Source: Plectosphaerella cucumerina (lineage: Eukaryota > Ascomycota > Sordariomycetes > Glomerellales > Plectosphaerellaceae). Taken from it: a stretch of 64,000 bases of DNA. The stretch is from NCBI GenBank assembly GCA_020746995.1, contig JAGPXD010000006.1:2232001-2296000 (forward strand). Direction: 5' to 3'. The notes under the pieces were generated by a model. It was not told the origin of the DNA. It made no database searches and worked only from the letters and a program-made list of their open reading frames with translations. Positions within the stretch are counted from its first letter, which is position 1. Every line of letters begins with the position of its first letter. This document shows, piece by piece, positions 51,725 to 64,000 of this stretch. Made by a program: the position numbers and the translations under genes.

Positions 51725-54700
51725 CGTGGTTTCGGAGAGCTGCCAGCCTTACGACTGGAGCGTCTTCACCACCTGGGTGGGAGTAGGCTGTGGCCAAAGT
51801 CCACGAGAGCTGTTATGGAGGGGGGCAGATCTTCAGCTCTCAACGACGAGGGGTCGCCCGCAACAGCTACGTGGTACTGGCGGTGATTCCACGAGGTCGC
51901 GCAGAGCAGGTCGATCGAGCGCGTGCAGTTCCAGTCTAGTTTATTTCGATGACTGTGACCCTGTGAGGTGTATTTGGCGACTGTCAATGATGGTGAGGGA
52001 AGTGTGCGAGGAACCGGATGTTCATCGGGGGCACACAATGAACGATGGGGGCTGGTTCGAGTACGTCGGCGAGGCCGTCGACAGCAGAGGCTTCGAGGAA
52101 TGCGGAGAAGTACCACGTCGATGGTCGCCACAGGTCGAGGGCGCAAACCACATGGAATGGTCGTGTGGTGCTGGTGGTTGTTCTCTGTGCAGATGTCTAC
52201 AGTTCGTAGTTTCGGGGAGATGGGGGGTTGCGCGAGTGAATCGAGTCACGCGTGCCGAGGCGACCGAGTCGTTCGAGTGACGCAGGAGGAGATGGCGACG
52301 CGGGAGTCGACGGTCGAGGTCGAGTTGGATGCTGAATTTCGGGAGCAGAAAATCAGATCAAAGGAGGCGGGTGTCGGTTTCGGATCGTTGATGTTGGTCG
52401 ACGTAGTGGTTGATGATTGAAAGATTGGCGAAAGGACCTGTCCGGGGGAGAAAAAGGCGTAAGATTTCTCGTCGAGGGTGGGTGGTGGTCAAGGAAAGGG
52501 TTAAAGGTGTGGGTATGATGGCAGCAAAGGCCCAATGCGCGAGGCGAAGGCAGCGGACAGGTGGGCTCGACGAAGGGGAGGATGGCCGGGAAGGTGGAGA
52601 GGAAGGAAAGGTCAAGCTTGAGAGCGCGGGCTCGGCAGCGGTCCTGCGTGTGTGTGCAGTGTCTGGGTGCTTTCTTGGGGGAGGGGGATTGGGATGGGTT
52701 GGGAATGGGGAAGGCGAGCGATGGACGGAAGAGGAAGGGGCAGACAATGGATGGAACATGGAAGGAGACAGGGGGTCCAAAGGAGCGTGAAAGCAGGGGG
52801 GCGCGACATGGGTGCAATCTGGACCTCGGGGCCTGGATCATGTCAGGGCGCAGAAGACTCGGAGGGGGGGGATTGTCCTCCGACAGGCAGGTCTCAGGGG
52901 ACAGCTGTCTGAGGACAGGGGATGCGATGGTGATGCACAGGGGGGTTGCTGAGGGTTCCACAGGGCGACAGAAGGGGGGTCCAATCTCTGGGAACGTGTC
53001 CGCGCTGGGAGCCGGAGTGCGTACGAACGGGGCAGAATTACGCAAGAGTACAGCGCCACAGGACACAAAGACGGATGGAATATCTACCAGTACGAGCTTA
53101 CCTACACTACAAGCTTGAGAAAGCGCCATGTACGAAATAAGAGCGCGGCTGCTGACACGTTCGATAATTCCGAGCCAGCGGTTCTTGATCCGACAAAGGA
53201 GCAGCAGCCGTGGCTACGGTTCCCGCCACGTGTACTATTGCAAGCCGAGCCAGCGAGAGGGGTGCCAGTTGCTACTGTAGTCACTGGCCTCTGGAGTTAC
53301 GAGCCCAACCTCCAAGCCTCTTCAATCATCGTTGCCGTCCTTCGGCGTCAGCTCCGAAGCCACCTGCGAAATACCCGAGTATCAATTCCTCAAACTATCT
53401 TAGCGAAACACACCTCACCCCCTTTCCCCTCTCGCGATCGGCCAAAGACGATCGACGACGTCAAACTTGACTTGACGTATTGGTAAGTTTTCCGCCAGGC
53501 GGGAGAGCATCAACACCGATGATCAGTGCTGACTTCCAGGCGCTGACGGCAGCCGACCGTGGTTCGCCGGGCGCGCGGCGGAGGTACCGAAACGTGGCTG
53601 GTACGCCCCCCGGGGGCGCGTTTGGCCCAGACGGCTTCTGGCCGTCTTCTCGAAAGCGAATGGAAGCGGCCGGTAGCCCGCCAGCGTCCGCGGGTGTGTG
53701 CCACTGTGCCCTGGGCGGCGCCCCCGGCGTAGGAGCTCGTGGATCGACCTCGGAAAGGCCCAATGGGTGGTGCAGGCTGCGACTGGCGGGCGGCCGCCTG
53801 CGCCGGAACCTAAAGGCAAATGCAGGAGGGCCCGTTCCTCGACTTCCTCTCTGCCCAAGCCATTGGTTAGCCCCAAGGGGGTACAGGTGAGATGACCCCT
53901 GCAAAGGGCGCGAACCCCTGTCGTGTCGAGGGGAAAGGGGGGGCCTTTCTGCCCGCACCTGCAGCAATAATCCCGGCAAGCACGTCGGGCGCCCCCTCGC
54001 TCTTTCCCTCGACCCCGCGACATGGCGTGCGCCCTAGCCCGAACGCGCGCGGAAAGTGCGCCCAGTGAGCCGTGGCTGCCGTGAAAGCGTGGACCGACCC
54101 TGGGAAGGCAGGTCCGGTCCAAGTGTTCAGGTCCAGAGTCAAGAGACCCGACGGGCTTTCATCATAGTGCGCACCAAACCAAACATTTTTGCAGTCGGTA
54201 CGAGCTTTCTACAGTAGCTCCAGCGACACACCTCATCCGTCTCAAACACCACGCTTTGCCCCTCGCGCGCGACGTGTGACTTGACTGGCTGCGGGCGGCC
54301 GCACGCCTCTTCCCGTCTGCCCGTCAATTCTACAGTACCCAAGTCCCCTGCCTGCCGAGTTCCGTTTCGACCGACCGGACTGACTGACTGATTGATTGAC
54401 TACCAGCCTTCCGCTCCCGGCCTGCCGCAGCTTCGAACGTCGTCTCGTCTCCTCGTGAGCATGCATCCGCCGACGTCGCCTCAAGTCACCCTCCCTGATA
54501 CGCAAGGGGGTGCTGCGATCTCCCAAAAAGCCCATATCGACGAGATAACAGAGGCAAGGATAGTCGCGATCTGCGCAATAGCGTCCTGTGTGGGAGCTCT
54601 CGGAGATGCTCGTCCCTCGTGGTGGACCAGCCGGTGGCAGAACAAGCAACGCCGGAGCCAGCCCGCCTTATTCGGGGCGCCGACGGCCGCCGTGCAACCA

Positions 54701-57700
54701 GACGCCTCGGCGAGGAATGGCTGCCAATCGAAGAGGCGTTGGGGGCGTCGACTCGAGCGGGCGCATGCAGTTGGTCATCAATCCTCCCTCCACTGCTGGC
54801 CTGGCTTGCCTGGCACCCACTCGCTGGCTCACTTTCCCGATTCTTCCATCTCCACGCCGATCCACCCGTTGGCCCATCGAACATTGGAATTGTTCCTCGA
54901 GGCTTCGAGAAGCCCTGGCGTCCCCACGGGATGCTCTCGGTGGCCCAAGGAGGGTTCATCAGGATTCGTTCGTGGAGCATAGAGTCCTGGTGAGCCGCGA
55001 CTCTGCGAAGATGGTCGCAAGACCACAATTCTTCAGACGGCCAGAGTGCTCATTCTGCAACGAGGTGCCTTTCGCTTCGCACCGCAGGGCAGCGTGACAG
55101 GGCTACGACCCGCGGCCACAGACCCGGCGTGAGCTTGGGGGCGGGAAATACCGAGGCTCAAACTGAACGAGGGGGTTCAATGCTAGATTCTCACAAGGCA
55201 GGGCAGGCGGGTGGGTGCAGTCGCATTTCCCTGTGAGGCAGGCAAAAGCACATCTGCCCGCCCACACATTTCGCGCTCACGATACCACCATCACCACCCA
55301 CCCCGTCTTTACTCGTACTCAGACAGATCGCCGAGGCATTTCCCCGTTCTCTTCGAAATCGAGACCCAGCCTCCGACGCCCACCCACGCAACCACGGCAT
55401 CCCACGCGGAAATAATCTGATCGAGTCACAACACCGCGCAAGTGGCACTGCTAGTGTCCCATGGCGAGCGAACCGGACACGACCCTGGCCGTCTGGTCTT
55501 CCGGGCCTGAGCTCTAGCCTGCCGGGCCACAGTGGCCGGTGGTGGTTATCACTTCGGCACTTCTCCATGCCACCCTGACGCGCCTCGACAGCCCCAACCC
55601 GCTCCCCCTCACTTTGCCTGCCCGTCGCCCGCGTGCTGCTGCACGACTCAAAGAGACCGCGCCGATCCAGGGAGACGGACGTGCTCAAACGACCGACGGT
55701 GGCATGCTCCCCAGATCCCACAGCATCCAACGGGAGCGGATGCAGGGGAATGTCACGACTTTGGCGGCCGCCTCTCCGCGCCGAGGTGCGTGCAGGACTT
55801 GGACCTGGCATGGCCTGGTATGCATTGGAGATGATGAGGTCGCTGCTCTGAGAGGAGTGCCATACTAGAGCCAACCGCCTACAAGTATCCGCCAACCACG
55901 CCCATGCCCACTCTTTGCCTATCGAGTCGCATGTGCGTGTGCGGAACATGGACAACCGGCCAGACCGTCCTCATGCTTCTTCTTCTTCCAACCCGGAGCG
56001 CCATCTCGTCCATATCTGCCTGCAACCTTGCCCCCCGCGCCTTCATCTCGAGCGTGCGAATGGGCGTGCAAGGAGTTTCCCTCTTGATAGCATCGTCGCA
56101 TGGGCTGCTGCGGGAACCAAGCAGCCATGGCAGCACGTCAACGCCGTCAGTCCAATGGGACTCGAGAGAACCCCCGCCGCCTTCAGGGGCACAGCTCGTT
56201 TCCACGAAACAGCCGCCGCCGTCCCCATGTCCACCTTCCTGATCCAGGCCTCTCCTCCTAAGCTTGTCCCTGGAACGAGGAGCCTCATCCGTCCCCGCAT
56301 CGAGCTCAACCACTGCGCGTGCCCCGTGGCGCGGCTGACGCTCCATCGCATCGGACCTTCTGCATCAAGATAACGACTCTTCTGCTCAGACAGGTGCGGA
56401 TCTCCTTTCCCATTTCGCCTGTTCAAGTCTAGCCTCCAGCCAGCGACCGAGGCACGCTGTCATCGGCGATATCGGACTTTCTCAAGCCCCTCTCACAGGC
56501 GCCTTTGAACCCCCCCCCCCCCCGACATGCCTGCCAGCTGTTGCTCGGTCATTTGTCCGTCGTCGCGGGCAGCACGCAGCAACACTGCATCGCTCGAGGC
56601 CCTGGGACTGGCTCTCCCGTCCCCAAAGTCCCTTCCACGATGCTACCATCCCGTCCACATGGCGACATCGACCCCGTCCATCTCGAATCTTGCCTGCTCC
56701 CATCTGCCGCGCCCGCAGCAACGCCGCCCGCCCACCCCTCGAGGTCCTTCCTCCGAGGAAACGCCATTCCAGCCGGCAAATGGCCCCTTTCCCATCGGCC
56801 CGCATGTCGATCTACTCCCAGATCTCCCCCAGAGATGGTGTTGAGGCCCCGGAGGGAGGTGCTGATGTGGGAATAACTTCCTTCCCTCCCCCTTTTCCTA
56901 GCCGCGATTCGCCTGATCCTTCTGCCCGGCCATGTCCGGCTGCTGCAGCTCGTGGCCCAATAGCCAGAGAAGACCTGGTTCCGGTAAATTACATGCCCTC
57001 ACGGCTCGACCTGAGACACACGTGTGCCCGCGCCCTCTGCAAGCCGTCAGGTCAGCCTCCTTTAACATGACGAACCTGTCCGTCCTCCGAAGACCACGTG
57101 CCCCCCTCCTCCTCTGGTCCTGGCACGGGACTCGTGGCGGGACGGGTGCAAATGGTTGGAACAAGCCCTCGAGACAAAGACCGCCGCCCCCTCCTAATCC
57201 GGGTGACGCATTTCTTCTTCTGCTTCTCCTCGCCCGATCGTGTTGTTCTAGAGACTTCTTGGCTGGGGCAAGGGGTACACGAAAAAAGGGGGCGGCGACG
57301 CCAACGCAGCTCCAGAACAATGCTAAACCCTCGACGGACTTCCTTTTTCCTTCTCCTCAGATGTCGAGGCGCCGCCTCCTCGGCCTAATTGGGCGCGCGG
57401 CGATCCCGGCAAGGGGGCAAGGGAACCGATAGATAGACCTGCGAGATCGTCTCGTCTTTTTTTGCTTCCTTCTCCCCCCCCCTTGTCGCGTTCGCAGCCT
57501 CACACATCCCGCCCCTCCACCGCGTTCAACACCACCACCCCTGTCGATCCCTCACACGTGCGACGCGATAGGTACAAGTACGGTCGGTTCTCGTCAACGG
57601 GTACTCGTATGCAGCTTTTTTTTTTTCGTCTCTGTCGGAGAAAGTATCCGTGCCCACGAACTCCTCGAACTTCTTTCCTTACCAGGCCGTGTCCTCCCAA

Positions 57701-58331
57701 GGTTCGCGCACCTTCATCGCCATCCATGCAGGAGTTCTGCATGACCACGGACCTCCAGCTCCAGGCCCTGCGGCAAGGGGGGGTCAAGACGGCACAGGGC
57801 TGGACCGCACGGCTCAAAGACGGGATCAAAATAACAGGGCCGCCCAGAATAAAATATGCATCTGGGATGTGAAAATTCGACGAAGGGGGGTGGCACGGCT
57901 GCTGTGCTCCCCCCATGGCCCAGGGTAAGTAAGTAAAAGTACGTACAAAAGCCTGGGGCAGAACCAACGTCGTCTGCTTTACAGTCCAGGCCGTGCCGTC
58001 GTCCCAATTCTACCACTCACTCGTCTGGAAGGCACGGCCCGGAAAGCTTTCTCTCTAGCTCTATCAAAAGCGAACCCCGTCTCCCGCTGACCAAGTGAAT
58101 GCTGCCAAGTATTTCTCAACCCCCTTTTGTTTGCGTGTGTGTGCAAGGTATCGATCAGAGTGTGCCGCCGCGGCTCCCGGCCATGCAAAACGTCTTTCCC
58201 CAGCCGTGTCATAGCTTCAGTGGCCCCATGCATGCTCGTCAGTCGTATCGTATTCCCGCATCCCGCATGCGGCGCCGAAAACTTGCGCCACTTGTATACT
58301 TGCGCCGCGGCACAAGAGGACGCGGGTCCTC
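51725..58331. other. 6.6-kb gene-poor stretch between phosphodiesterase and UBP12 genes
   Basis: The 1.3 kb next to 51725 is purine-rich on the plus strand, hence pyrimidine-rich on the transcribed-sense minus strand, and likely carries the phosphodiesterase leader and promoter. Beyond about 53 kb no frame has motifs, starts or exon chains that I can support. Simple tracts include TGAC/TGAT repeats near 54378-54402, a 14-base C-run at 56510-56523 and an 11-base T-run at 57616-57626. The function of this long interval is unknown. Confidence 0.5.
56510..56523 (+). repeat. 14-base C homopolymer
   Basis: There are fourteen consecutive C residues in non-coding DNA. It may be miscounted by sequencing and should not be used to infer a frame. 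Confidence 0.9.
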
Positions 58332-61300
58332 CTAGGACTTTGCCGCGGGCTGCTGCTGCGGCTGCGGCTGCGGCTGATCATCGTCGTCGAGGTGGATCTC
58401 GGCCGCCTCGGTGGACGCGGCGTCGTCGTCGCCAGAGGGCACGGCGATGACGGTCTCCCGCGTCTTGCGGTCCCACGCCGCCGTCTGGATTCCAGACATG
58501 TTGATCTGAGCGTTGTAGTCGGGCGGGGGTGCGGCGACCTCAGGACCGTCGGCGCCGAAGAGATCCTCCTGGTCGACGTCCAGATCTCCGGCGTAGTGGT
58601 TCCCGAACTGAGGCTCGGTCTCGGGCTCGTCCGAGGCCTGGGCGTCGTCGCTGCCGTAGCCGGCGGGAGTGCCACTGTCCTGCATCTCAATGGCGTTAAA
58701 GTCCCAGGGTTGCTGCGCCTGGTAGCCTGTAACGTCCGGCATGCCGACGCCCTCGTCGTCCTCGATACTGTGGTGGATGGTGTCGCTGCCCGTGATGGTC
58801 GAATCCTCCTCGTCGTAAGGAGGAAGGGACTCGAGCGTCTGGGTTGACATTGTGCTAATTGCCAAACCACGGTCGCGCGGGTGAGTTGCTCCGGCTCCGG
58901 TTCCAAGCCTCGACGACCCAGTCTGGTAGGAGCCGCCGCCGAGACGCTGACCTTCCCCCGAATCCTCCATGTCATCTTCGCCGTCTTCCTCTCCGGAGCC
59001 GTTCTCCTGGTCGAACCGGTCGAAGATCTCCTTGAAGCGGGGGCCGCCGAGAGCTCCACTGGCGCGACGACGGTAGAAGAGGAGGTACGCCATCTTCGTG
59101 ATGGAATCTTGAGGACGACACTTGCTGGTGCCCGAGTCTGGAGCCAGTTAGTTTACCGATCCCCACCTTCTCTTGTAGCGAGACCTACCGTTGTAATGAT
59201 GCCAACTTCCATCAATGAAGTTCTTCGCAGCCGCCGTATAGTGTCCGCCACCCAGGCCGCCCGAGTGCTCGTCAACCGCAATGAGGTCAAAGATCTCCTC
59301 CTTGCCGTCCTCCTTGTTGAGGACGCGCTTGGTGAGGTCCAGCCCCTCGGTCGGGAAGTCAACCAGCACATCGAGCTTCTCTCTACGGTAGCCCGCCGAG
59401 CTGAACCGCTTCAGGTGGACAACGAGGATGTCGGGCGACTTCCACAGGTCAAACTTCTTGCTGGCGCGGCGGTGCTCTTTGCAGCGTGGGCAGTACCATT
59501 CGTCGTGTTCCGAGAGGATCTCGGCTCTCTCGAACTCGTCCAGGCACTCTTCGAGGGAGCAGCCGTTGTTTCGGCGCTTAGTGCGTCCCTTACGACGCAA
59601 CTCCAGCTCCGGATCAATGACCTTCTCAACATTGGTGGTGAACGAGGTTCCGGCGCCGAAGAGATCGTCGGCAACGCCGGCCTCCCACTCGACGACGATA
59701 CCTTCGCCGAGGCGCACGAGCGCAGGCGAAGCATCATGTGGCGAGGGCTGGGGGGCGATCTCGACAGCACGGGCGAACTCCTTGGAAGACCGCAGCTCCT
59801 TGTTGCGGCGCTTCCCGCCCTTCTTGCCAAACTTCTGCTGAGGCCTGTACTTCTTACGGCCATTCGGGCCAGGCCGGCTCATGGGCTTACCACCGCGTCC
59901 CTACAAGATTGTCAGATCGAGGTTCTCAGGTTTGTAGCGGGCGGCAATGAAGAGTGTGCTTACCTTGATGGGCTTCTGAACGACAGGCTCGTCCTCCTCA
60001 CTCGACTCCTCGTTCATGCGTGTGAGGGTGGGCTCAGACGCCTCGCGGGATTGGCCGTCACTCTCGCGGTCGGAGTCCGCCCCGGTGGTCCACGTGCTCG
60101 GACTGTTCGATTCGTGCTCGCTGGACGACTCTGAAGGCGGCGCCCTCGACGACAGGCGGGCGTGAGGCCTGTCGAGGTCATGCCAGCCCGTAGGCATCTT
60201 CTTCTCCGACTTCTCGGACATGTAGAACATCTCAAACAGGTTCTGCAGCTGGGCCGGAAGGTGCTCGTTGGGGTCGATCCATTGAGGGCGCTTCTTGTTG
60301 AACTCCTTCAGCGCTTTGGGTGCGCTTGTTACCGCAGAGTCCTTCATGGAAACATCGACCATGTCGTCCTCTCCATCGACAGAGTGGGCGTTAATCTTAC
60401 TATCGCCCGACGAGTCGGCATCGGAGTGTGTCGTGAGGACAATGTCAGGATCCACGTTATCGTCCGTCTCAGTGAAGCCAGTCCAGTTCGAAATGGTCGC
60501 CACCTTCTCCAGAACCTTGCGACGGATGGCATCCTCATTCGCCGCCTCTTCTCTCGTCAAGACAATGAAGTGAGCCGGCATAACCTCCTTGTGGCTATAC
60601 GTGGTGGAAGCCTTCTTGTGGAAAACGGGAACGACGAGTCTCTCGGTCCGAGGGTCGACAAATGGCTCATCGTCATCGATGTCCAACATGGACCGCACAG
60701 GAGCGGCCTTCATGGGCCAGTTTGTAGGGGCAGACTCAAGCTCATGGTAGACGCCCACGTCGTTGGCGCCGATGGAGCCAACATCTTCGGCATCATCGAA
60801 AAGTTTGTAGAACTTGTTCTGGTACTCCTCTGCTCCGAAGAGACGCTCCACGGGAACGCCGCTGCGATCCGAAATGAATTTCTTGAGCAGCGACAGAGGG
60901 CTGTGCTTGGGGAGGTCGACGTCGAACTCGACGGGGCTGTCGTTGAGAGGGTAAAACTTGATGCTGTGTGACCACATGTCCTCGACGGGGATGGGCAGGG
61001 TAAGGTTGTTGAAAGGATCAAAAGTGATGCTGATCTTGTCGCAAACTGGACACTGCAGCGTCGACTTGTACATGCCGGTGAAGAGATCCGCGATGACAGA
61101 GTCGTCGCGACGGCGAGTGATGTCCCACACCTTGTCGGCCATCTCTCGGATCGCCTCGTCGTTACCGATCATCTCATCCGTTGAGTCCGGCTTCTCGATA
61201 TACGGCTTCTTCTCGATCCGGTTGAGGTCTTCCTGCAGGCCGTCCAGGAGGAAACCGAGGAACTCCTGCGTGTCCTGCTGTGCCCAGCCCGAGAAGGTAG

Positions 61301-62950
61301 GGCGGCAGCGGCCGATGGTGCTCTTGAACTCGCGCGGCGCCACAGAGCTGCGATTGTCCCTGTAGATCTCCTTGAGAAGGTTGCCGTACGAGTTGGCCAC
61401 CTGGCCGTTCCAGCCGAGGGGGTTGTCCGAGTTGACCTCCTTCAGGTACTCGTCCGTCAGGAAGTACTTCGTCAGCTCCTCGACGCTGCGGATACACTGA
61501 AGGGCCGAGTTCATGTAGCACGTGTTGCCCAGGTTGTTAAGGCCGACAACTCCAGAGGTACGGGTCACCTTCTTTTGGCGAGCCCTGCCACGGGTGACGG
61601 GCCCTGAACGAACAGACAGGGCGGGACTGTTCCGGCCGCTGTTGGAGCCCTTCGACTGACCGACGCCGCGAGATGCAATGGTCTTCTCACTGTTCCGCTT
61701 GCCGAAAGATGTCGAGACAAAATCGTTCTTGGAGAGTTGTTCGTCGAGCACGAGGATCTGGTCTTGGACGAGGCACTGCTGTGCCAGGGTGCTCTTGCCG
61801 TTGTAGTTTTCGTTGGTGGTCTGGTCCGTGATGCCAAGCCGTGACCTCCGAGACGAATCGACGTTAGTGAATGTCTTGAGATCCACCAGCAGTTTGTTCC
61901 ACGTCTCAGGGGCGGCGCTGGTCTCGCGTTCAGGCGAGTCAGGTGGCGTGAATGCCGAACGCGTCTCGGTATCGGCAGCGACAGGCTCAGGCAGTGGCAG
62001 GATGGCGTGAACGCGCATCTTGCGATCCATAGGAATGCCAGTATATTCCTTGAGACGCTTGAAGAGCTCGTTGTAAGGGGTTGAGGAGCTGGCGACGAGG
62101 ACGACAGGTGGAGCATCCTTGATCTTTTCCGCAATGGAGACGTCGGCGTTCGCAGACCAGAGGCGGTGAACGGTGAAGACCGGGGGGTTCAGCTCGAAGA
62201 CGTTGTTGGATCCAGATGCGCCACTCTCGGCGGTGTCGATGACCTCGCGTTGCACAGGAACCTGGCCGTCCTTGAGGCCGTACCACTCCTTGACCATGTC
62301 CCAGGCATCTTCGGGGAAAAAGACAAAATCTTCGTCCATGCTGATGCCAGCCTTGAGGCGCGCGAACTTGGCTCCGTCGTGGAGTTCGATGACGTCCCGA
62401 ATGATGTCCTGGTTGTCGACGGGGCCGAGAGGCTCCTGGGCGAGCTGGTCTTGCTTCCCAGGCTGGGCGACGCCTCCAAGACGAAGGGCCTTGTCGAGCC
62501 ATGTACGAGAGACGGCAAAGCCTGTGACGCCCACCTTTGGAATCCCCTCGTTGAAGGCCTGGACTATGGTCGAAATGGTCTTAACCTGTGCCGGCAACTG
62601 GTCGTAGCCTGTGAAGGACCCTGTTAGCCCCATGAACGGAACTTCCGGCCTCCTAACTCTTGCTCGTCTCGCAACGTACCTCCAAGGCTGACCGCGCTAT
62701 CGGTCTGACCCTCTTCTTGGCTGGTGCCGGCGCTGGGCACATCGACGCTCATCGCACGGGCGTAGTGAGTCCTGGCTGGGGCGCTTGTGGAGTCGGATGT
62801 CTGCTCGTCGGAAGTAGCAGCAACAGCAGCAGGTGTTGATGCGGCGTCGGTCGTGCCTGCCATCTCGGTATCGTTCTCGGGGTCCATGCTGGAAGCGCGC
62901 CTCTTGAGGGGCGAGGAGGAGCGCTGGTGCAGGTCGGAGTCGCCGGACAT
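58332..62950 (-). CDS. Ubiquitin carboxyl-terminal hydrolase, UBP12 / USP4-15 type
   Basis: Exons 62680-62950, 59964-62608, 59189-59900 and 58332-59137 encode 1,477 residues from the first in-frame ATG. Introns are 71, 63 and 51 bp (62609-62679, 59901-59963, 59138-59188). This USP-family cysteine protease removes ubiquitin from proteins. A DUSP domain (about 95-225) includes FAVSRTWLDKAL and KEWYGLKDG. The Cys box GLNNLGNTCYMNSALQC places the nucleophile near Cys454, followed by YFLTDEYLKEVN and QQDTQEFLGFLLDGL. A CPVC pair and a later CPRCKEH pair fit the zinc-finger subsite. The His box SGGLGGGHYTAAAKN has His near 1192. After the last splice HYNDSGTSKCRPQDS leads to AYLLFYRRR, the normal USP ending. 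A large Ser/acidic insert separates the catalytic halves, and the C-terminal 240 residues are acidic and disordered. Coding-like sequence continues upstream of 62950, so the true start may be further 5'. Confidence 0.92.
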
Positions 62951-64000
62951 GATGGCGCGGCGGGAGACGTTGAAGGGAGACTGGCTCCTGGCGGTATCTC
63001 GAGGAAGGGCTGGGCCGGTTTCGGTGCCCGAGAGGTCGCCTCCGCGGTCGCTATCGATGGAGAGGTCTGCGACGCCCGAGGGAGAGGAGGCGGCGCTGGC
63101 GGGGTCGTCGTAGGGGGCAGCGGCCTGGTGGGGATGGAGTCTTGCGGGCAGACTCGAGGCAGGGCCGCCCCAGTTGTCGGAGGAGACGGCGGAGGTGAAG
63201 GAAAGGGCGAGGTCGTCGTTGGGCTCGCAGGAGGGTACGGCCGAGTCGGGGGTGGGAGGCTCGCTTAGCCGTGAGTCTTGTTGTCCAGAGGGGCGGGAGG
63301 AGATCTTTCTCTTCTTTGAGGAAGACGTGATGACGGCGAGCCGCCGAGGCAGCTCTGGGGGCAACCTGGGATGAGGGACGGCGGGGGGAGACGCTGGCAC
63401 GTCTCTCGCATTAGCTCAGCCGGGCCTCTTGTCGGTGAAGGACGGGGGGTAGAGGGGAGAGGGGGTGGAGGGGAATAGAACGTGACGTGACGAAAAAGGG
63501 ATGATGGATGTATGTGGGTTAGGAGGGGTTTCCTGGCAGGCGGGATGTTTTCTGCTGCGACCGCATCAGGGCAGGCAAGGGGCACCGGGGCTTGGGGGGT
63601 GCGTGATGTGGGTCTCGCGGGACGACTGGAGTTCGAGTTGCGTGGAACGGTGAAGGTGCACGAATCGTTCGGAGAACGGCCGGGCCTCTGTGAGGTGTGT
63701 CTGTCGTGTCGTGTCGGCGTTCGGTCGTGTCGTTGCCACAAGCCCGGGCGGTTTGGTGGCGTGGGGTATAGACAGGTCCAGGTCCAGGTCGAGCAGTTGG
63801 CAGGTGCGAACAGGTCGGTACCCAGAAAGTGTGGTGTCGTGGTAGTGCGGTGTAGTGTGGTGACAGGCTGAGTTCCACCTTGTGACGTGCGTATGCGGCG
63901 GACGGCAGAGGGAGAAAGTGACCCGATTGAGCCTTGCCGCGTCGAGATGCGATACAGCGAGGGCGAGGTAGGGAAGGGTAGGGTAGGGAGGGTGATACAG
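62951..64000. other. Upstream of UBP12: coding-like extension, then promoter-like DNA
   Basis: From 62951 to about 63400 the minus-strand frame stays open in phase with UBP12 and has protein-like composition, including SSSKKRKISSRP, a possible nuclear signal, and PPTPDSAVPS. It has no ATG, only a GTG at 63400 and a stop just beyond. It may be an extension of exon one reached from an upstream ATG exon (an ATG in another frame lies near 63413). From 63400 to the window end the sequence is purine-rich on the plus strand and looks like leader and promoter. Confidence 0.45.

Noticed and set aside
53461..54122. Arg/Pro-rich and Cys-containing frames that might be small secreted proteins
   Set aside because: No signal peptide, no ATG context, and overlapping frames of similar size on both strands.

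Overview
This 64 kb window is nuclear DNA of a filamentous ascomycete, most probably a Sordariomycete. The evidence is single genes on both strands rather than operons, short introns (about 50-80 bp) with CTAAC/CTGAC-type branch sites and GT-AG ends, G+C-rich coding sequence, and a gene set typical of Pezizomycotina. I see no rRNA, tRNA, CRISPR array, intact transposon or secondary-metabolite core enzyme. Seventeen protein-coding genes can be modelled, and for nearly all of them I could place splice sites that restore the expected protein.

Layout. 1-11 kb: SDO1/SBDS ribosome maturation factor (-), vacuolar carboxypeptidase Y (-), CFIm25/NUDT21 mRNA 3'-end processing factor (+), a YjbQ/UPF0047 protein with a hydrophobic N-terminal extension (-), an F-box protein (-) and a long-chain fatty alcohol oxidase of the GMC family (-). 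11-27 kb: a sparse region holding only an ELO fatty acid elongase (+) and a FYVE zinc-finger protein (-), separated by 3.5, 3.6 and 6.5 kb stretches with no convincing gene. 27-34 kb: a MoaA-MoaC molybdenum cofactor gene (-), divergent from a WRAP73-like WD-repeat gene (+), then an unnamed protein with an RRM-like domain (+). 35-46 kb: a 2,077-residue HEATR5/Laa1 HEAT-repeat protein (-), divergent from a YebC/TACO1 gene (+) that converges on PET100 (-), then a disordered protein with a PP1-docking motif (-). 46-64 kb: a high-affinity cAMP phosphodiesterase with an N-terminal pseudo-receiver domain (-) and a UBP12-type deubiquitinase (-), separated by another 6.6 kb gene-poor stretch.

Most genes are housekeeping and are not an obvious pathway cluster. 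The functional neighbours worth noting are TACO1 and PET100 (both cytochrome c oxidase biogenesis, tail to tail), HEATR5/Laa1 and the FYVE protein (endosomal traffic, not adjacent), and the fatty alcohol oxidase and elongase (lipid chain metabolism, head to head across 3.5 kb).

The most interesting signal is in the molybdenum cofactor gene. An optional 214-bp intron has its donor inside the codons for the MoaA C-terminal Gly-Gly. Retention gives free MoaA ending in GG-stop. Splicing removes GG and joins MoaA to a MoaC exon that has no usable ATG of its own and begins with a presequence-like segment. I found no evidence of a wholly new defence or mobile system here.
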